64,000 bases of DNA, taken from contig SUVP01000007.1 of NCBI GenBank assembly GCA_015061945.1, positions 1 to 64,000 of the forward strand, given 5' to 3'. Origin of the DNA: Opitutales bacterium (GTDB lineage: Bacteria; Verrucomicrobiota; Verrucomicrobiia; Opitutales; Intestinicryptomonadaceae). Below the pieces are notes generated by a model. It saw nothing but the letters and a program-made list of their open reading frames with translations, was not told the DNA's origin and searched no databases. Positions 37,350 to 46,911 of this stretch are shown piece after piece; position 1 is the first letter of the stretch, and each line of letters begins with the position of its first letter. Position numbers and translations under genes: made by a program.

Positions 37350-39512
37350 ATGAAAAAAATCACATACATTTTAATTGTACTTCAAATTTGTTGTTTGGCA
37401 TTGTCGAGTTTTGCAGACATCAAACCAATTTTCAAACATACCTTTAATACGCTAAAAGGCTGGGATATTCGCAACGGAATTACATATCAACAACAAGGCG
37501 ATAGCGTCATTCTTTCAAAAGGCGAAGGCTTGTTTTTTAAACGTATTCCAGTCGACCCTGGTCGAAAATATGAGCTGAAGTTAACAGGTAGTGGCAATGG
37601 GATTGTACATATCGGTTGGGCTGAAATTGTCTTCGATAATCCCTTTAAACAATCAAATGAATTTAAGACATCATTCAAAGTTCCAAACGCATCAAACCCA
37701 AGAATGATGTTGCGATTTATACCACACAAAAATAGCGAATTTAAAATAACAACAGTAGAATTAACACCACTTCCAGAACCAAAAGATTGGGTACGCCATA
37801 ATCGCAAAGAGATTGAAAACAGCAAGCCCGAACCAAAAGTTGTGCGAGGCATAGCAATAAATAATTTCGACAATAAAAAAGCAAAAATAATAAAAAAAAC
37901 TTTCGCAAAAACAGTAATTATCGGCTTCAAAAATAAATCCGATTTAAAGAAGTTGAATACGCAAATTGATATCGCTTTGCAAAATGATTTTCTCCCGATT
38001 GTATCATTAAACAATTCAAAAAATCTTTTTGAAACTTGGCTTGAAGCAAAAAAATCGTTGGGCGATAGACTCGAAAAAATCTATGCGTTCGTCTTATCTA
38101 CGCCAGACGTCCCACGCAACGACATCAACAATTTGGTAAAAAAGTTGCGTCCAGAATTCCCGAACTCGTGGTTTATTTTCAACACATCTATTCAGAATTA
38201 TCCGGAACTAAACCCTATCGACGATAAAAAAATTATCTACTCTGCATACATCACAAAATCGGCGGAAATGAAAAAGGTCGCCGAGTTTAAAAATATGCTC
38301 CCTGCTCCATTTATGGCTTTCGGCAACGCTGATTTAGCACACGCTTTTGAAGCGTACGCAGTAAGTTGGATTATCGGAACATCGAGCCAAAACTTGATTG
38401 CAACTTTGCAAAAAGTCGCACGCCCGATGCACAAAGGTGGAAACACAGAAGAACAAATGCAAAGCCTCGTGAATTCGTTTAACAGAATTCGCAAACAAGG
38501 CACACTTGAATTTGCATACGCAACCGATACGCACTATCATTCATCTGAAAAAATCACAGCAAATTCTTGCACGCCAATGCATATGCGAGAAATGGCAAAA
38601 GTTGCAAAATATTTGAAGCTCGATTTTGTCGCAAATGGTGGCGATATGGTACAAGGTGCAAAACCTCGACAAGAAAATGTAAAAGATATGCGTGAAGTTA
38701 TCGAAGCAATGGCGACTTCAGATCTGCCTGTCTTTGCGACAATCGGCAACCACGACGACGGCGTTTTCTGGTGCTTGCACAAATACCCAAAGTCAGACAT
38801 CTCACTCATCACAACTGGCGAAGATTGGCATAACGCTTGCGTTAAAGATGTCGCATTAGGCAGGGGTGCAGTAGGCGACAAAAATTTCGACAAAGCAAAT
38901 TATTTTTATATGGATTTTCCTGAATCGAAAATTCGTGTAATCACAATGGCGATGAGCGAAAATCCAATGACAATCGGCAAGAATGGAAGATTTGTAATTG
39001 ACTCGTGCGGATTGCTGGGCGTAAGCCCACGACAACTCGATTGGCTCGCACATCAAGCACTGAATTTTTCAGACAAGCCCGATGCGAAAGAATGGGGCGT
39101 GATATTTATCAGCCACACTGAACTTTCAAAAAATATGCCAAACGGAAAACTCACAATGGGCGTTATAGACGCTTTCATTAACGGAAAAAAATTTGAGGGC
39201 GAAACAAAGAAAGTTTTGTTTGCTTCAAAAGTATCGTGCGATTTCTCACAGCAAGGGAAAATCCCTGTACTAATGAATATCTGTGGGCATATGCACGACG
39301 ACCATATCGCATATTCTCCACTCGGCTATTTGCAAGTTAGAACTTTGCAAGATAGAGCTAAACGCGAAGAACCAAATCACCCCGACCGCATAATGAATAC
39401 ACCAAGCGAGTCGTCGTGGTCGCTCGTAAGTGTAGACCGAAAAAATAACGAAGTAATCCTTTTGCGATACGGTGCTGGCATCGATATGAAAGCACCTCTT
39501 TTGAAAAAATAA
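37350..39512 (+). CDS. secreted multidomain calcineurin-like metallophosphoesterase
   Basis: A 720-residue secreted protein (signal peptide to about residue 22). Residues 30-140 are beta-sandwich-like. Residues about 165-345 look like a TIM-barrel relative without evident catalytic glutamates. The C-terminal half (from about 388) is a metallophosphoesterase: ATDTHYH (Asp/His, 392-398), NGGDMV (429-434), IGNHDD (465-470), then SHTELS and GHMHDD. This metal-binding set is complete, so a phosphomonoester or phosphodiester is probably cleaved outside the cytoplasm. The next gene is a paralogue with the same order of domains. Substrate unknown; one possibility is a phosphorylated glycan or nucleotide. 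Confidence 0.75.
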   Translation: MKKITYILIVLQICCLALSSFADIKPIFKHTFNTLKGWDIRNGITYQQQGDSVILSKGEGLFFKRIPVDPGRKYELKLTGSGNGIVHIGWAEIVFDNPFKQSNEFKTSFKVPNASNPRMMLRFIPHKNSEFKITTVELTPLPEPKDWVRHNRKEIENSKPEPKVVRGIAINNFDNKKAKIIKKTFAKTVIIGFKNKSDLKKLNTQIDIALQNDFLPIVSLNNSKNLFETWLEAKKSLGDRLEKIYAFVLSTPDVPRNDINNLVKKLRPEFPNSWFIFNTSIQNYPELNPIDDKKIIYSAYITKSAEMKKVAEFKNMLPAPFMAFGNADLAHAFEAYAVSWIIGTSSQNLIATLQKVARPMHKGGNTEEQMQSLVNSFNRIRKQGTLEFAYATDTHYHSSEKITANSCTPMHMREMAKVAKYLKLDFVANGGDMVQGAKPRQENVKDMREVIEAMATSDLPVFATIGNHDDGVFWCLHKYPKSDISLITTGEDWHNACVKDVALGRGAVGDKNFDKANYFYMDFPESKIRVITMAMSENPMTIGKNGRFVIDSCGLLGVSPRQLDWLAHQALNFSDKPDAKEWGVIFISHTELSKNMPNGKLTMGVIDAFINGKKFEGETKKVLFASKVSCDFSQQGKIPVLMNICGHMHDDHIAYSPLGYLQVRTLQDRAKREEPNHPDRIMNTPSESSWSLVSVDRKNNEVILLRYGAGIDMKAPLLKK

Positions 39513-39593
39513 AATTCTTTTTTACTTCACAAATACAACAGATTTTTTTACTCTCTAAAACACACATAAACATAACCTAATTAAATACGACAA

Positions 39594-41771
39594 ATGAAAA
39601 AAATTACAAAATTACTACTCTTCATTTCGGCATTGATACTCTCATTGCCGACTTTTGGAGCACTCGCCAAGCCATTCAAACACACCTTCTCAACAGTAAA
39701 AGGTTGGGATATTCGCAACGGGAACGTCTATCATATCGAAGGCGATACTGTTGTTATCACAAAAGGAAATGGACTTTTCTTTAAGCGTATTCCTGGCGAT
39801 CCTGGCCGCGAGTACGAAATCAAATTAACAGGTAGTGGAAACGGTAAAGTATCTATCGGTTGGGATGAAGTTGTCTTTGACGATCCATTTAAAGAATCAA
39901 ACCAATACCACAAAAAATTTAGAGTTCCAGAAGACACAAGAGATAGAATTATGCTACGTTTTCAGCCGAAAAACGATGGCACACCATTTAAAATCACAAC
40001 TGTTGAATTCAATCCACTTCCAGATCCAGATGGTTGGGTTCGCCACGATAGAAAAGACTTGTTAAAGAATCGTCCTAATCCGCAAATAGTACGCGGTATG
40101 ACAAGCGGAACACTCGACGCCGACAAAGCGAAAATGATGAAAGACGCATATGCGAAAGTCGTTATGATTAAATTTCAAAATGTCGACGAACTCGCATCTG
40201 TCAACGAACAAGTCGACATCGCTTTGAAAACTGGACTTATCCCGATTGTCGCATTAAATTCAAATAAAGATCTCGAAACAACTTGGTTGAAAGCAAAAGA
40301 AACACTTGGTGCAAGACTCGAAAAAATCTACGCTTTAGTTTTGTCAAACGACAAAGTATCAAGAGACAATTTTAACGCATTAGTTAAAAAGCTCCGTCCG
40401 CAATTCCCAAATTCGTGGTTCGTCTTCAACGCTAATCAAAAACTTTATCCAAGACTCAATCCGATTGATGACCTGAAAATCATCTATGCGGGAACTTTCA
40501 CAAAGCCTGAAACAAGCAATAATATCAAAAAGTTCCGCAATATGACACCAGCTCCAATAATGGCATTCGGTAGCTCAAAAATGGTAAATACTTTTGAAGG
40601 GCTTGGCGTAAGCTGGATAATTAGTAGTTTGCCAAAAAACCTCAAGCGAAACATCGCAAAGATTTCTCGCCCAATGCACAAAGGCGGAACAGCCGAAGAA
40701 CAAATGCAAAGCCTTATCAAGACTTTCAAAAAGAATCGCAAACAAGGAACTCTTGAATTTGCATTTGCAACCGACACGCACTACCACTCATCGAAGAAAA
40801 TTACCCCTGCTTCGCGTACTCCAGAACATATGCGAGAAATGGCAAAAGTCGCTAAAGAATTAAAGCTCGACTTTGTCGCAAATGGTGGCGATATGGTCAA
40901 TGGAGCAAGACCTCGTGAAGAAAATGTAAAGGATATGCGTGAAGTTATCGAAGCAATGGCGACATCGGGTCTGCCCGTATTTGCTACAATCGGTAACCAC
41001 GACGACGGTGTTTTCTGGGTATTAAAGAAGTTCAAGAAGTCAGATATTGCACTCATCGCAACAGGCGAAGATTGGCACAACACTTGCGTTAAAGATGTCG
41101 CATTAGGCAAAGGTGCAATCGGCGACAAAAATTTTGAGAAGGCAAATTATTTCTATATGGATTTCCCAGAATCGAAAATCCGCTTCATCAACACTTGCGT
41201 AAGCGAAAACCCAATGACAATCGGCAAGAACGGCAAGTTTGTAATAGACTCGTGTGGTCTTTACGATATCAGTGCAAGGCAACTCGATTGGTTGATTACA
41301 CAAGCTCTGAATTTCTCCGATAAGCCCGACGCAAAAGAATGGAGCGTTGTGTTGCTCAGCCATACAATCCTCAATGGTGGTATGCCAAACGGGAACTTGA
41401 TTATGGGCGTATTCAAAGCATTTATCAATGGTGAAAAATTCCAAGGTAAGTCTAAAAAAGGCGTACCATTCCCAGCAAATATTGCTTGCGATTTCTCAAA
41501 ACAAGGACCTATCCCGATTCTTATGAATATCGCAGGGCACAAACACGTTGATAAAATATCGTACTCGCCGTTGGGATACCTCAATGTTATTACACTCAAC
41601 GATAGAACAACAAATAAAACTATCGAACGCAAGATTGGTACACCGTCAGAATCGTCATGGTCGCTCGTAACAATCGATAGACAAAAAGGCGAAGCAACTA
41701 TCTTGCGATACGGTGCTGGTGTCGATATGCAAGCTCCTCTATTCAACCCAAATTTGAAAAAGAAAAACTAA
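39594..41771 (+). CDS. secreted multidomain calcineurin-like metallophosphoesterase, tandem paralogue
   Basis: A 725-residue paralogue of the preceding gene with the same three-part layout. A signal peptide (ALILSLPTFGALA) leads to the beta-sandwich (FKHTFSTVKGWDIRNG), the barrel-like middle and the phosphoesterase. The metal motifs are ATDTHYHSS, NGGDMVNG, IGNHDDGVFW, SHTILNGG and GHKHVD; the last has Lys where the neighbour has Met. Both copies are intact, so both are probably used. The 81-nt gap contains no obvious terminator, so the pair may be co-transcribed. Confidence 0.75.
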   Translation: MKKITKLLLFISALILSLPTFGALAKPFKHTFSTVKGWDIRNGNVYHIEGDTVVITKGNGLFFKRIPGDPGREYEIKLTGSGNGKVSIGWDEVVFDDPFKESNQYHKKFRVPEDTRDRIMLRFQPKNDGTPFKITTVEFNPLPDPDGWVRHDRKDLLKNRPNPQIVRGMTSGTLDADKAKMMKDAYAKVVMIKFQNVDELASVNEQVDIALKTGLIPIVALNSNKDLETTWLKAKETLGARLEKIYALVLSNDKVSRDNFNALVKKLRPQFPNSWFVFNANQKLYPRLNPIDDLKIIYAGTFTKPETSNNIKKFRNMTPAPIMAFGSSKMVNTFEGLGVSWIISSLPKNLKRNIAKISRPMHKGGTAEEQMQSLIKTFKKNRKQGTLEFAFATDTHYHSSKKITPASRTPEHMREMAKVAKELKLDFVANGGDMVNGARPREENVKDMREVIEAMATSGLPVFATIGNHDDGVFWVLKKFKKSDIALIATGEDWHNTCVKDVALGKGAIGDKNFEKANYFYMDFPESKIRFINTCVSENPMTIGKNGKFVIDSCGLYDISARQLDWLITQALNFSDKPDAKEWSVVLLSHTILNGGMPNGNLIMGVFKAFINGEKFQGKSKKGVPFPANIACDFSKQGPIPILMNIAGHKHVDKISYSPLGYLNVITLNDRTTNKTIERKIGTPSESSWSLVTIDRQKGEATILRYGAGVDMQAPLFNPNLKKKN

Positions 41772-41791
41772 GTAAATTTCATTCACCTCAC

Positions 41792-41824
41792 AAAACGCAG
41801 AGCCACAAACTCTGCGTTTTTTTA
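41792..41824 (+). terminator. terminator after the phosphoesterase pair
   Basis: AACGCAGAG and CTCTGCGTT with a 7-nt loop and a following T run. Confidence 0.85.
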
Positions 41825-41855
41825 TTTTCACACAACTTATGCCGATTCTTCTTTT

Positions 41856-43082
41856 ATGCGAACACTCCTGTTTAAACTCATTCCTTCAAACGAAATTTTA
41901 GGTATCAGCAAAGAAACACTCATAACTTTAATTATGTTGTTTGCGGTAGTCGCAATCACAATTTGTGCAACACACTTCGTGCGACTCGGCTTGATTGCTC
42001 TTTTCAAACGCATAAAAATTCATCGATACGAACAGCAAACCGAAATACTCAAAGGTCATAAAGTTTTTGCTAAAGCTTCGGCGACACTTATCCCGATATG
42101 CTTGCTTTTGTGTATACCAACAATCTTCCCTCAAGAAGATATTGGCGACCTTCTCTTTTCAACAACAAAAAAAGCACTTCTAATCTACCTATTCGCATCG
42201 CTTTGGAACTTTCTTATATCGACACTTTCAGCAATCAACGACGTCCTTTCAATTCGCACAAGAAAATCTGTACACGGCTTCATTCAAACAATTCAACTGC
42301 TCGTATCGATAATTTTTTTCGTACTGGCAATATCCACACTTTTAGATAAATCGCCACTGAATATACTCGCAGGGATTGGTGCATCAACTGCCGTATTGAT
42401 GTTCGTCTTCAAAGACACTTTGCTCGGGTTTGTCGCATCACTCCAACTATCGCTTAACGATATGCTACAAATCGGAGACTGGATTGTAATGGAAAAATAC
42501 GGAGCCGATGGTGTCGTGATTGAAATCGGGCTAACTGTCGTGAAAATTCGCAACTGGGACAACACCATAACAAACATCCCAACATACGCCCTCGTTAGCG
42601 ACGCATACCAAAATTGGCGTGGGATGAGCGAATCAGGCGGACGACGTATCAAACGCTACATCCTTATCGATATGCAATCAGTGAAATTTTGCGACGACTC
42701 TATGCTCGAACAATTCAAAAAAATTAACCTCCTTAAACCATACCTTGAACGGAAATCTCACGAGCTCGAACTTTACAACCAATCACACAATATCGACAAC
42801 TCCGTAATCGTAAACGGCAGACGCTTAACCAACCTTGGCGTGTTCCGTGCTTACATAGAACTATACCTCCAAAACAATCCAAATGTTATACAAACAATGA
42901 CTCACTTTGTCCGACAACTTCAACCAACCTCAACTGGCCTCCCCCTCGAACTATACTTCTTCACCACAACCGACTGGATTCCATACGAAAATATCCAATC
43001 CGATATCTTCGACCACATCATCGCCACCATACCTCACTTTAACCTCCGTATCTACCAACAAGAATCCGATTTTTTTACATGA
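41856..43082 (+). CDS. mechanosensitive channel of the MscS family, YbdG-like
   Basis: A 408-residue inner-membrane protein, close in length to E. coli YbdG (415 residues). Five N-terminal membrane segments precede the MscS pore and beta domain. FKDTLLGFVASLQLSLNDMLQIGDWI, EKYGADGVVIEIGLTVVKIRNWDNTI and YQNWRGMSESGGRRIKR match the YbdG signature well. It should open on membrane tension and relieve hypo-osmotic stress. The stop TGA is followed within 2 nt by a copy of the structured repeat described below. The final codons run FDHIIATIPHFNLRIYQQESDFFT. Confidence 0.92.
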   Translation: MRTLLFKLIPSNEILGISKETLITLIMLFAVVAITICATHFVRLGLIALFKRIKIHRYEQQTEILKGHKVFAKASATLIPICLLLCIPTIFPQEDIGDLLFSTTKKALLIYLFASLWNFLISTLSAINDVLSIRTRKSVHGFIQTIQLLVSIIFFVLAISTLLDKSPLNILAGIGASTAVLMFVFKDTLLGFVASLQLSLNDMLQIGDWIVMEKYGADGVVIEIGLTVVKIRNWDNTITNIPTYALVSDAYQNWRGMSESGGRRIKRYILIDMQSVKFCDDSMLEQFKKINLLKPYLERKSHELELYNQSHNIDNSVIVNGRRLTNLGVFRAYIELYLQNNPNVIQTMTHFVRQLQPTSTGLPLELYFFTTTDWIPYENIQSDIFDHIIATIPHFNLRIYQQESDFFT

Positions 43083-43148
43083 AGGGCACCGGCAGGCGAT
43101 TGCTGAAAGCAATATCGCCTGCTGATTTCGGGTTGCACAATTATACAG
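43083..43148 (+). repeat. post-stop structured repeat, copy A (after mscS)
   Basis: GGGCACCG (43084-43091) precedes a hairpin: GCAGGCGAT (43092-43100), TGCT-gaa-AGCA, a 2-nt AT bulge, ATCGCCTGC (43114-43122), then TGATTTCGGGTTGC. It starts 1 nt after the mscS stop codon and leads straight into the terminator. Compared with the other copies it has a G-C pair at the base of the stem instead of A-T. Confidence 0.85.
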
Positions 43149-43178
43149 AAAACTCTCCAAGGCGTTGGAGAGTTTTCG
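43149..43178 (+). terminator. terminator of mscS (follows repeat copy A)
   Basis: AAAACTCTCCAA and TTGGAGAGTTTT form a perfect 12-bp stem with loop GGCG. Confidence 0.85.
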
Positions 43179-43290
43179 TTTTAGTTTTTTAAATGGTGTG
43201 TTTTTTGACAAAAAAGAAAAGCGTGGAAACTTGTGATTCATCGCATTCTACTCCGTCAACATCGACTGGAAGCGTAGGTGCCATTCCCCC

Positions 43291-43365
43291 GATATTCTAT
43301 TGTAAAAATGTGCAACATTTTTAGTTATTGCCAAATTACACTGGCAATAACGGCAATAGAATATC
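43291..43365. repeat. perfect three-way-junction palindrome
   Basis: The arms GATATTCTATTG (43291-43302) and CAATAGAATATC (43354-43365) pair perfectly over 12 bp. Inside are two further perfect hairpins: TAAAAATGT-gca-ACATTTTTA (43303-43323) and GTTATTGCCA-aattacac-TGGCAATAAC (43324-43351). Of 75 nt, 62 are paired, leaving only GG unpaired at the junction. An outer ATTCTAC/GTAGAAT pair flanks it loosely. It is not next to a start codon and no ORF covers it. It may be an RNA, a single-stranded DNA transposition or replication signal, or a non-autonomous element. Confidence 0.75.
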
Positions 43366-43468
43366 AAAGAGGTAGAATAAAAGCACCGGTTCATCCTCAC
43401 TTTATTATTCTAAAAAAATAAATCATTAAAATAGCAACACACACAAAATAAAAATCCGAACAGGGATA

Positions 43469-43576
43469 GGAGCATTGCAAAGCAATCTCCGTAAGGGGCG
43501 ACGCCCCTTCTACGATGTGCAGGTGGCTCACCTGCTTGCAGTGGGGTTTGGGGAGGGTGCAACCAACCCTCCCCAA
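43469..43576. repeat. row of four GC-rich hairpins
   Basis: In order: GGAGcATTGC-aaa-GCAATCTCC (43469-43490), AAGGGGC-gac-GCCCCTT (43493-43509), GCAGGTG-gct-CACCTGC (43519-43535) and TTGGGGAGGGT-gcaacca-ACCCTCCCCAA (43548-43576, 11 bp). The first three have triloops. G+C content is far above the surroundings. The short ORFs crossing it are shadows of the inverted repeats. Origin unknown; a decayed or composite repeat element is likely. Confidence 0.7.
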
Positions 43577-43597
43577 CATCTATTAACTCCTAAAACG

Positions 43598-43625
43598 AAA
43601 AACTGCCAACGCTTTGGCAGTTTTT
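43598..43625 (-). terminator. terminator of glgP (follows repeat copy D)
   Basis: AAAAACTGCCAA and TTGGCAGTTTTT form a perfect 12-bp stem; on the minus strand it directly follows repeat copy D. Confidence 0.85.
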
Positions 43626-43693
43626 CTGTAAAATCCGGCAACCCGAAATCAACAGGCGATATTGCTTTCAGCAATCGCCTGTCGGTGCCCGTC
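43626..43693 (-). repeat. post-stop structured repeat, copy D (after glgP)
   Basis: On the minus strand the glgP TAG is followed at once by GACGGGCACCG, then ACAGGCGAT-TGCT-gaa-AGCA-AT-ATCGCCTGT, TGATTTCGGGTTGCCGGATTTTACAG and the terminator. It is in the opposite orientation to copy A, so each copy tracks its own gene rather than the intergenic region. Confidence 0.85.
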
Positions 43694-46198
43694 CTATAAA
43701 AGATGCCAAATATCTTCGGCATATTCTTTGATTGTGCGGTCGGACGAGAATTTGCCCATTCTTGCGGTATTCAAGATAGCCATTTTCGCCCATTTAGCTT
43801 TATCGAGGAATGTTTCTCCTACTTTGCGGTGCATATCGCAATATGCTTTATAATCGGCGCAGACGAGGAAGTTGTCGCCCCAATCGAGAATAGATTTTCT
43901 CATTGGCATAAATGCGTTTGGATTTTCTGGCATAAAGTAGTCAGAGACGAGCCAATCGAGAACATCTTTAAGATTTTTATCTTTTGCGTAATATTCCCAA
44001 GGGTTGTATCCACTTGCTTTGAGTTGTTGAACTTCGTCGACATTCAAGCCGAAGATGAAGATATTTTCGTCGCCGACGCATTCTTTAATTTCGACATTTG
44101 CACCGTCGAGAGTACCGATTGTGAGAGCACCGTTGAGTGCGAGCTTCATATTACCAGTGCCAGAAGCTTCTTTACCAGCTGTTGAAATTTGTTCAGAAAT
44201 ATCTGCGGCTGGAATAATTTTCATTGCTGCCGACACGCTATAATTCGGTATGAACACTACCTTAAGCATATTGTTTATGCGAGGGTCGTTATTGATTTTT
44301 TCAGCGACCTTATTGATAGCGTAGATAATATTTTTTGCGATATCATAACCTGGTGCTGCTTTTGCACCGAAGATAAATACACGTGGTGGAACTTTCATAT
44401 CGGGGTTATGGAGCAACTCGCGATAGAGAGTGAGGATATGCAACAGATTCAAATGTTGACGTTTATATTCGTGCAGACGTTTAATTTGCACGTCGAAGAG
44501 TGCATTAGGGTTAACATCAACACCGCAAGTTTCCTTGATAAATTTTGCGAGACGCTTTTTGTTTTCAAGTTTAACGTCCATAAATTTCTTTTGGAATGCG
44601 GGGTCGTCGGCATATTTTTCGAGGTCACGCAAGTTGTCGAGGTTTGTCACCCAATTTTTACCTTTAAGTTTTGAATCGATGAGATCCGACAAGCCTTGAT
44701 TGCAAACCTTGAGCCAACGGCGAGGAGTTACGCCGTTTGTCTTGTTGTTGAATTTTTCTGGCGAGACTTCGTAGAAATCTCGTAAGACAGAGCTTTTGAG
44801 CAATTCGGTATGGAGAGCTGCAACACCGTTTACGCTGAAACTTGCAACGACAGCCAAGTATGCCATACGAACCATTTTAGGATTACCTTCTTCGATAATC
44901 GACAAACACTCACGTTTGTGTGGGTCAGTCGGATAGAGTTTATTAACTTTATCCATCCAGCGAGCGTTGATTTCGTAAATAATTTGCAAGTGGCGTGGCA
45001 AAAGTTTTTCAAAGAATTTAACCGACCATTTTTCGAGTGCTTCTGGGAGCAATGTATGGTTTGTATATGCAAAAACTTTTTCGCACATCGCCCAAGCTTC
45101 GTCCCAAGGCAAACCATGGACATCCATAAGTTGACGCATAAGTTCTGGGACTGCGACAGCTGGGTGGGTATCATTCAACTGAATAACAACCTTGCTTGTG
45201 AATTTCGACCAATCCTTGTGTTCAGCCAAATATCTGCGAACAATATCTTGGAGCGAGCAAGACACAAAGAAGTATTGTTGAATCAGACGCAAATATTTTC
45301 CGTTTTCTGTTTTATCGTTTGGATACAAAACTTTTGATACAGTTTCACTCATCGCTTTTTCGTGAACGGCTTGAGTATATCCACCTTCATTGAATGCGTT
45401 GAGATCAAATTCATTTGATGCTCTTGATTCCCACAGACGCAAGAAGTTCACAGTTTCGGCACCATAACCGACAACTGGGATATCCCACGGAACACCGATA
45501 ATATCGTTAACTGGTTTCCAAACAGGTTTCCAATCGCCTTTGTCATTCATCGTGCCTTCGACTGTTCCGCCGACGGGTACTCTTACAATTCTTTGCGGAC
45601 GTACGATTTCCCATGGGCAACCAAATTTCAACCAATTATCAGGCGATTCAACTTGTCTGCCTTTGTCGAATGATTGAGTAAACAAGCCAAATTCGTATCT
45701 GATACCATAGCCGATAGCTGGATAATTGAGTGTTGCGAGCGAGTCTTGGAAACACGCTGCCAAACGTCCCAAACCGCCATTACCCAAGCCCATATCGACT
45801 TCTTGAGCGATAACTTCGTCAGGGTCTACATCGAGTTCTTCAAGGGCTTTGCGAGTTGGCTCGAGAAGATTTGTGTTCACCATCATATCTTCAGTCAATC
45901 GACCGACCAAATATTCGAGCGAGAAATAATAGACTCTGCGAGCGTCAGAATTATATTGTTTATTCATCGTTGCGATGAATCTTGGCATAACGTGGTCTCT
46001 GATAGCCAGAGCTGTAGCGACCCACCAGTCGCGTTTTGTAGCCGATGTACGAACACGTGCAAGCGATGTTTCGAGGTGCCACAAGATAGCTTTTTTCATA
46101 CCTTCCGATGTTTCGCTAATTTGGAATGGGCAAGGTTTTGCTTCTTTTAAGATTTTTTCTTTCGATACTTTTTTTACGGGAGTTTTTACTTTTTTCAT
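43694..46198 (-). CDS. glgP: glycogen phosphorylase
   Basis: An 834-residue PLP enzyme releasing glucose 1-phosphate from glycogen or maltodextrin. The signature around the cofactor lysine, [29 protein letters not shown], is complete. [17 protein letters not shown], the [13 protein letters not shown] loop and [16 protein letters not shown] are further family hallmarks. Length is close to E. coli GlgP (815). A lysine-rich 30-residue extension precedes the core. No other glg or mal gene is in the window. The stop codon TAG is immediately followed by repeat copy D and a terminator. Confidence 0.96.
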   Translation of the reverse strand: MKKVKTPVKKVSKEKILKEAKPCPFQISETSEGMKKAILWHLETSLARVRTSATKRDWWVATALAIRDHVMPRFIATMNKQYNSDARRVYYFSLEYLVGRLTEDMMVNTNLLEPTRKALEELDVDPDEVIAQEVDMGLGNGGLGRLAACFQDSLATLNYPAIGYGIRYEFGLFTQSFDKGRQVESPDNWLKFGCPWEIVRPQRIVRVPVGGTVEGTMNDKGDWKPVWKPVNDIIGVPWDIPVVGYGAETVNFLRLWESRASNEFDLNAFNEGGYTQAVHEKAMSETVSKVLYPNDKTENGKYLRLIQQYFFVSCSLQDIVRRYLAEHKDWSKFTSKVVIQLNDTHPAVAVPELMRQLMDVHGLPWDEAWAMCEKVFAYTNHTLLPEALEKWSVKFFEKLLPRHLQIIYEINARWMDKVNKLYPTDPHKRECLSIIEEGNPKMVRMAYLAVVASFSVNGVAALHTELLKSSVLRDFYEVSPEKFNNKTNGVTPRRWLKVCNQGLSDLIDSKLKGKNWVTNLDNLRDLEKYADDPAFQKKFMDVKLENKKRLAKFIKETCGVDVNPNALFDVQIKRLHEYKRQHLNLLHILTLYRELLHNPDMKVPPRVFIFGAKAAPGYDIAKNIIYAINKVAEKINNDPRINNMLKVVFIPNYSVSAAMKIIPAADISEQISTAGKEASGTGNMKLALNGALTIGTLDGANVEIKECVGDENIFIFGLNVDEVQQLKASGYNPWEYYAKDKNLKDVLDWLVSDYFMPENPNAFMPMRKSILDWGDNFLVCADYKAYCDMHRKVGETFLDKAKWAKMAILNTARMGKFSSDRTIKEYAEDIWHLL

Positions 46199-46354
46199 AA
46201 TTTGATAAAAAAATATTAGCTACGAATTTATCTACACATAAACGCATTACAAGCATTTTATAAATAAATGCAAGAATCGCCAAATAATATAATCGTCAAA
46301 AAATAGTAAAGTCTTGAACATTTCATTCTTGAATTTTCAACATCCCTACCCCAA

Positions 46355-46360
46355 TATAAT
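46355..46360 (+). promoter_or_regulatory. -10 box of tRNA-Arg
   Basis: A perfect TATAAT lies 9 nt before the first base of the tRNA. The -35 is poorly defined; TTGAAT at 46329 is 20 nt upstream. Confidence 0.5.
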
Positions 46361-46369
46361 TATAAATTT

Positions 46370-46441
46370 GCTCTCATCGTTCAATGGATAGGACTATGGT
46401 TTCCGGTACCATCAATCTGGGTTCGACTCCCAGTGGGAGTG
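46370..46441 (+). tRNA. tRNA-Arg (CCG)
   Basis: A 72-nt cloverleaf: acceptor GCTCTCA/TGGGAGT, D arm GTTC-AATGGATA-GGAC, anticodon stem ATGGT/ACCAT with loop TTCCGGT, T arm CTGGG-TTCGACT-CCCAG, discriminator G. The anticodon CCG reads CGG. CCA is not encoded. Confidence 0.93.
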
Positions 46442-46588
46442 TTTTGTATGGCGTATCTCAACACGTATTTTGTATACGCAATTATTCTAAAAAAACATCG
46501 CCCAATAAATGAGAAAATCACGCAAGACGTTGCAGAATTTTGGGTATAGAAGTTTTAAATTATTTTGAGGATTTCCGATACAATTTTT

Positions 46589-46843
46589 ATGTTAAAAGTG
46601 TATTATTGGGATAAGTGTCCGCATTGTCGCAAGACTATTGAATTTCTCAAGGCTCGCAATATACCGTTTGTTGCCTACGATATCGAAAAGCAATCGCCTG
46701 ATGTTATTCAGAAAATTATCGATGTAAATGGTGGCGATGATTGGGTTGTGCCTACTCTTGAATATAAAAATCAATGGCGGGCTGGAGAAGTTTTTGACGC
46801 CTCAAAATTGACTTCTCAACTTAAACAATGGGGCTTAATTTAG
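46589..46843 (+). CDS. glutaredoxin-family protein
   Basis: An 84-residue thioredoxin-fold protein starting at the ATG at 46589; the ORF's TTG at 46565 gives eight extra residues outside the fold. The redox motif CPHC is at about residues 9-12, followed by the glutaredoxin helix KTIEFLKARNIPF and a VVPTLEY segment with the cis-proline expected of the family. It probably reduces disulfides in the cytoplasm, or acts as a small thiol carrier. The gene lies between tRNA-Arg and the FAD oxidoreductase, whose promoter begins about 10 nt after its stop. Confidence 0.85.
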   Translation: MLKVYYWDKCPHCRKTIEFLKARNIPFVAYDIEKQSPDVIQKIIDVNGGDDWVVPTLEYKNQWRAGEVFDASKLTSQLKQWGLI

Positions 46844-46853
46844 TTTTCTTTAG

Positions 46854-46883
46854 TTGACACTAACACGTTGTTTTTAGTATATT
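46854..46883 (+). promoter_or_regulatory. sigma-70-type promoter of the FAD oxidoreductase gene
   Basis: TTGACA (46854-46859) and TATATT (46878-46883) with 18-nt spacing, about 30 nt before the ATG at 46912. AAAGGA 8 nt before the ATG serves as a ribosome-binding site. Confidence 0.7.
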
Positions 46884-46911
46884 CCTTTGGCAATTTTAAA
46901 AGGAATATTCT

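Noticed and set aside
43475-43699. ORFs of 60-74 residues across the mscS-glgP intergenic region
   Set aside because: They run through inverted repeats and terminators, have no ribosome-binding site, and exist on both strands, so they are shadows of palindromes.
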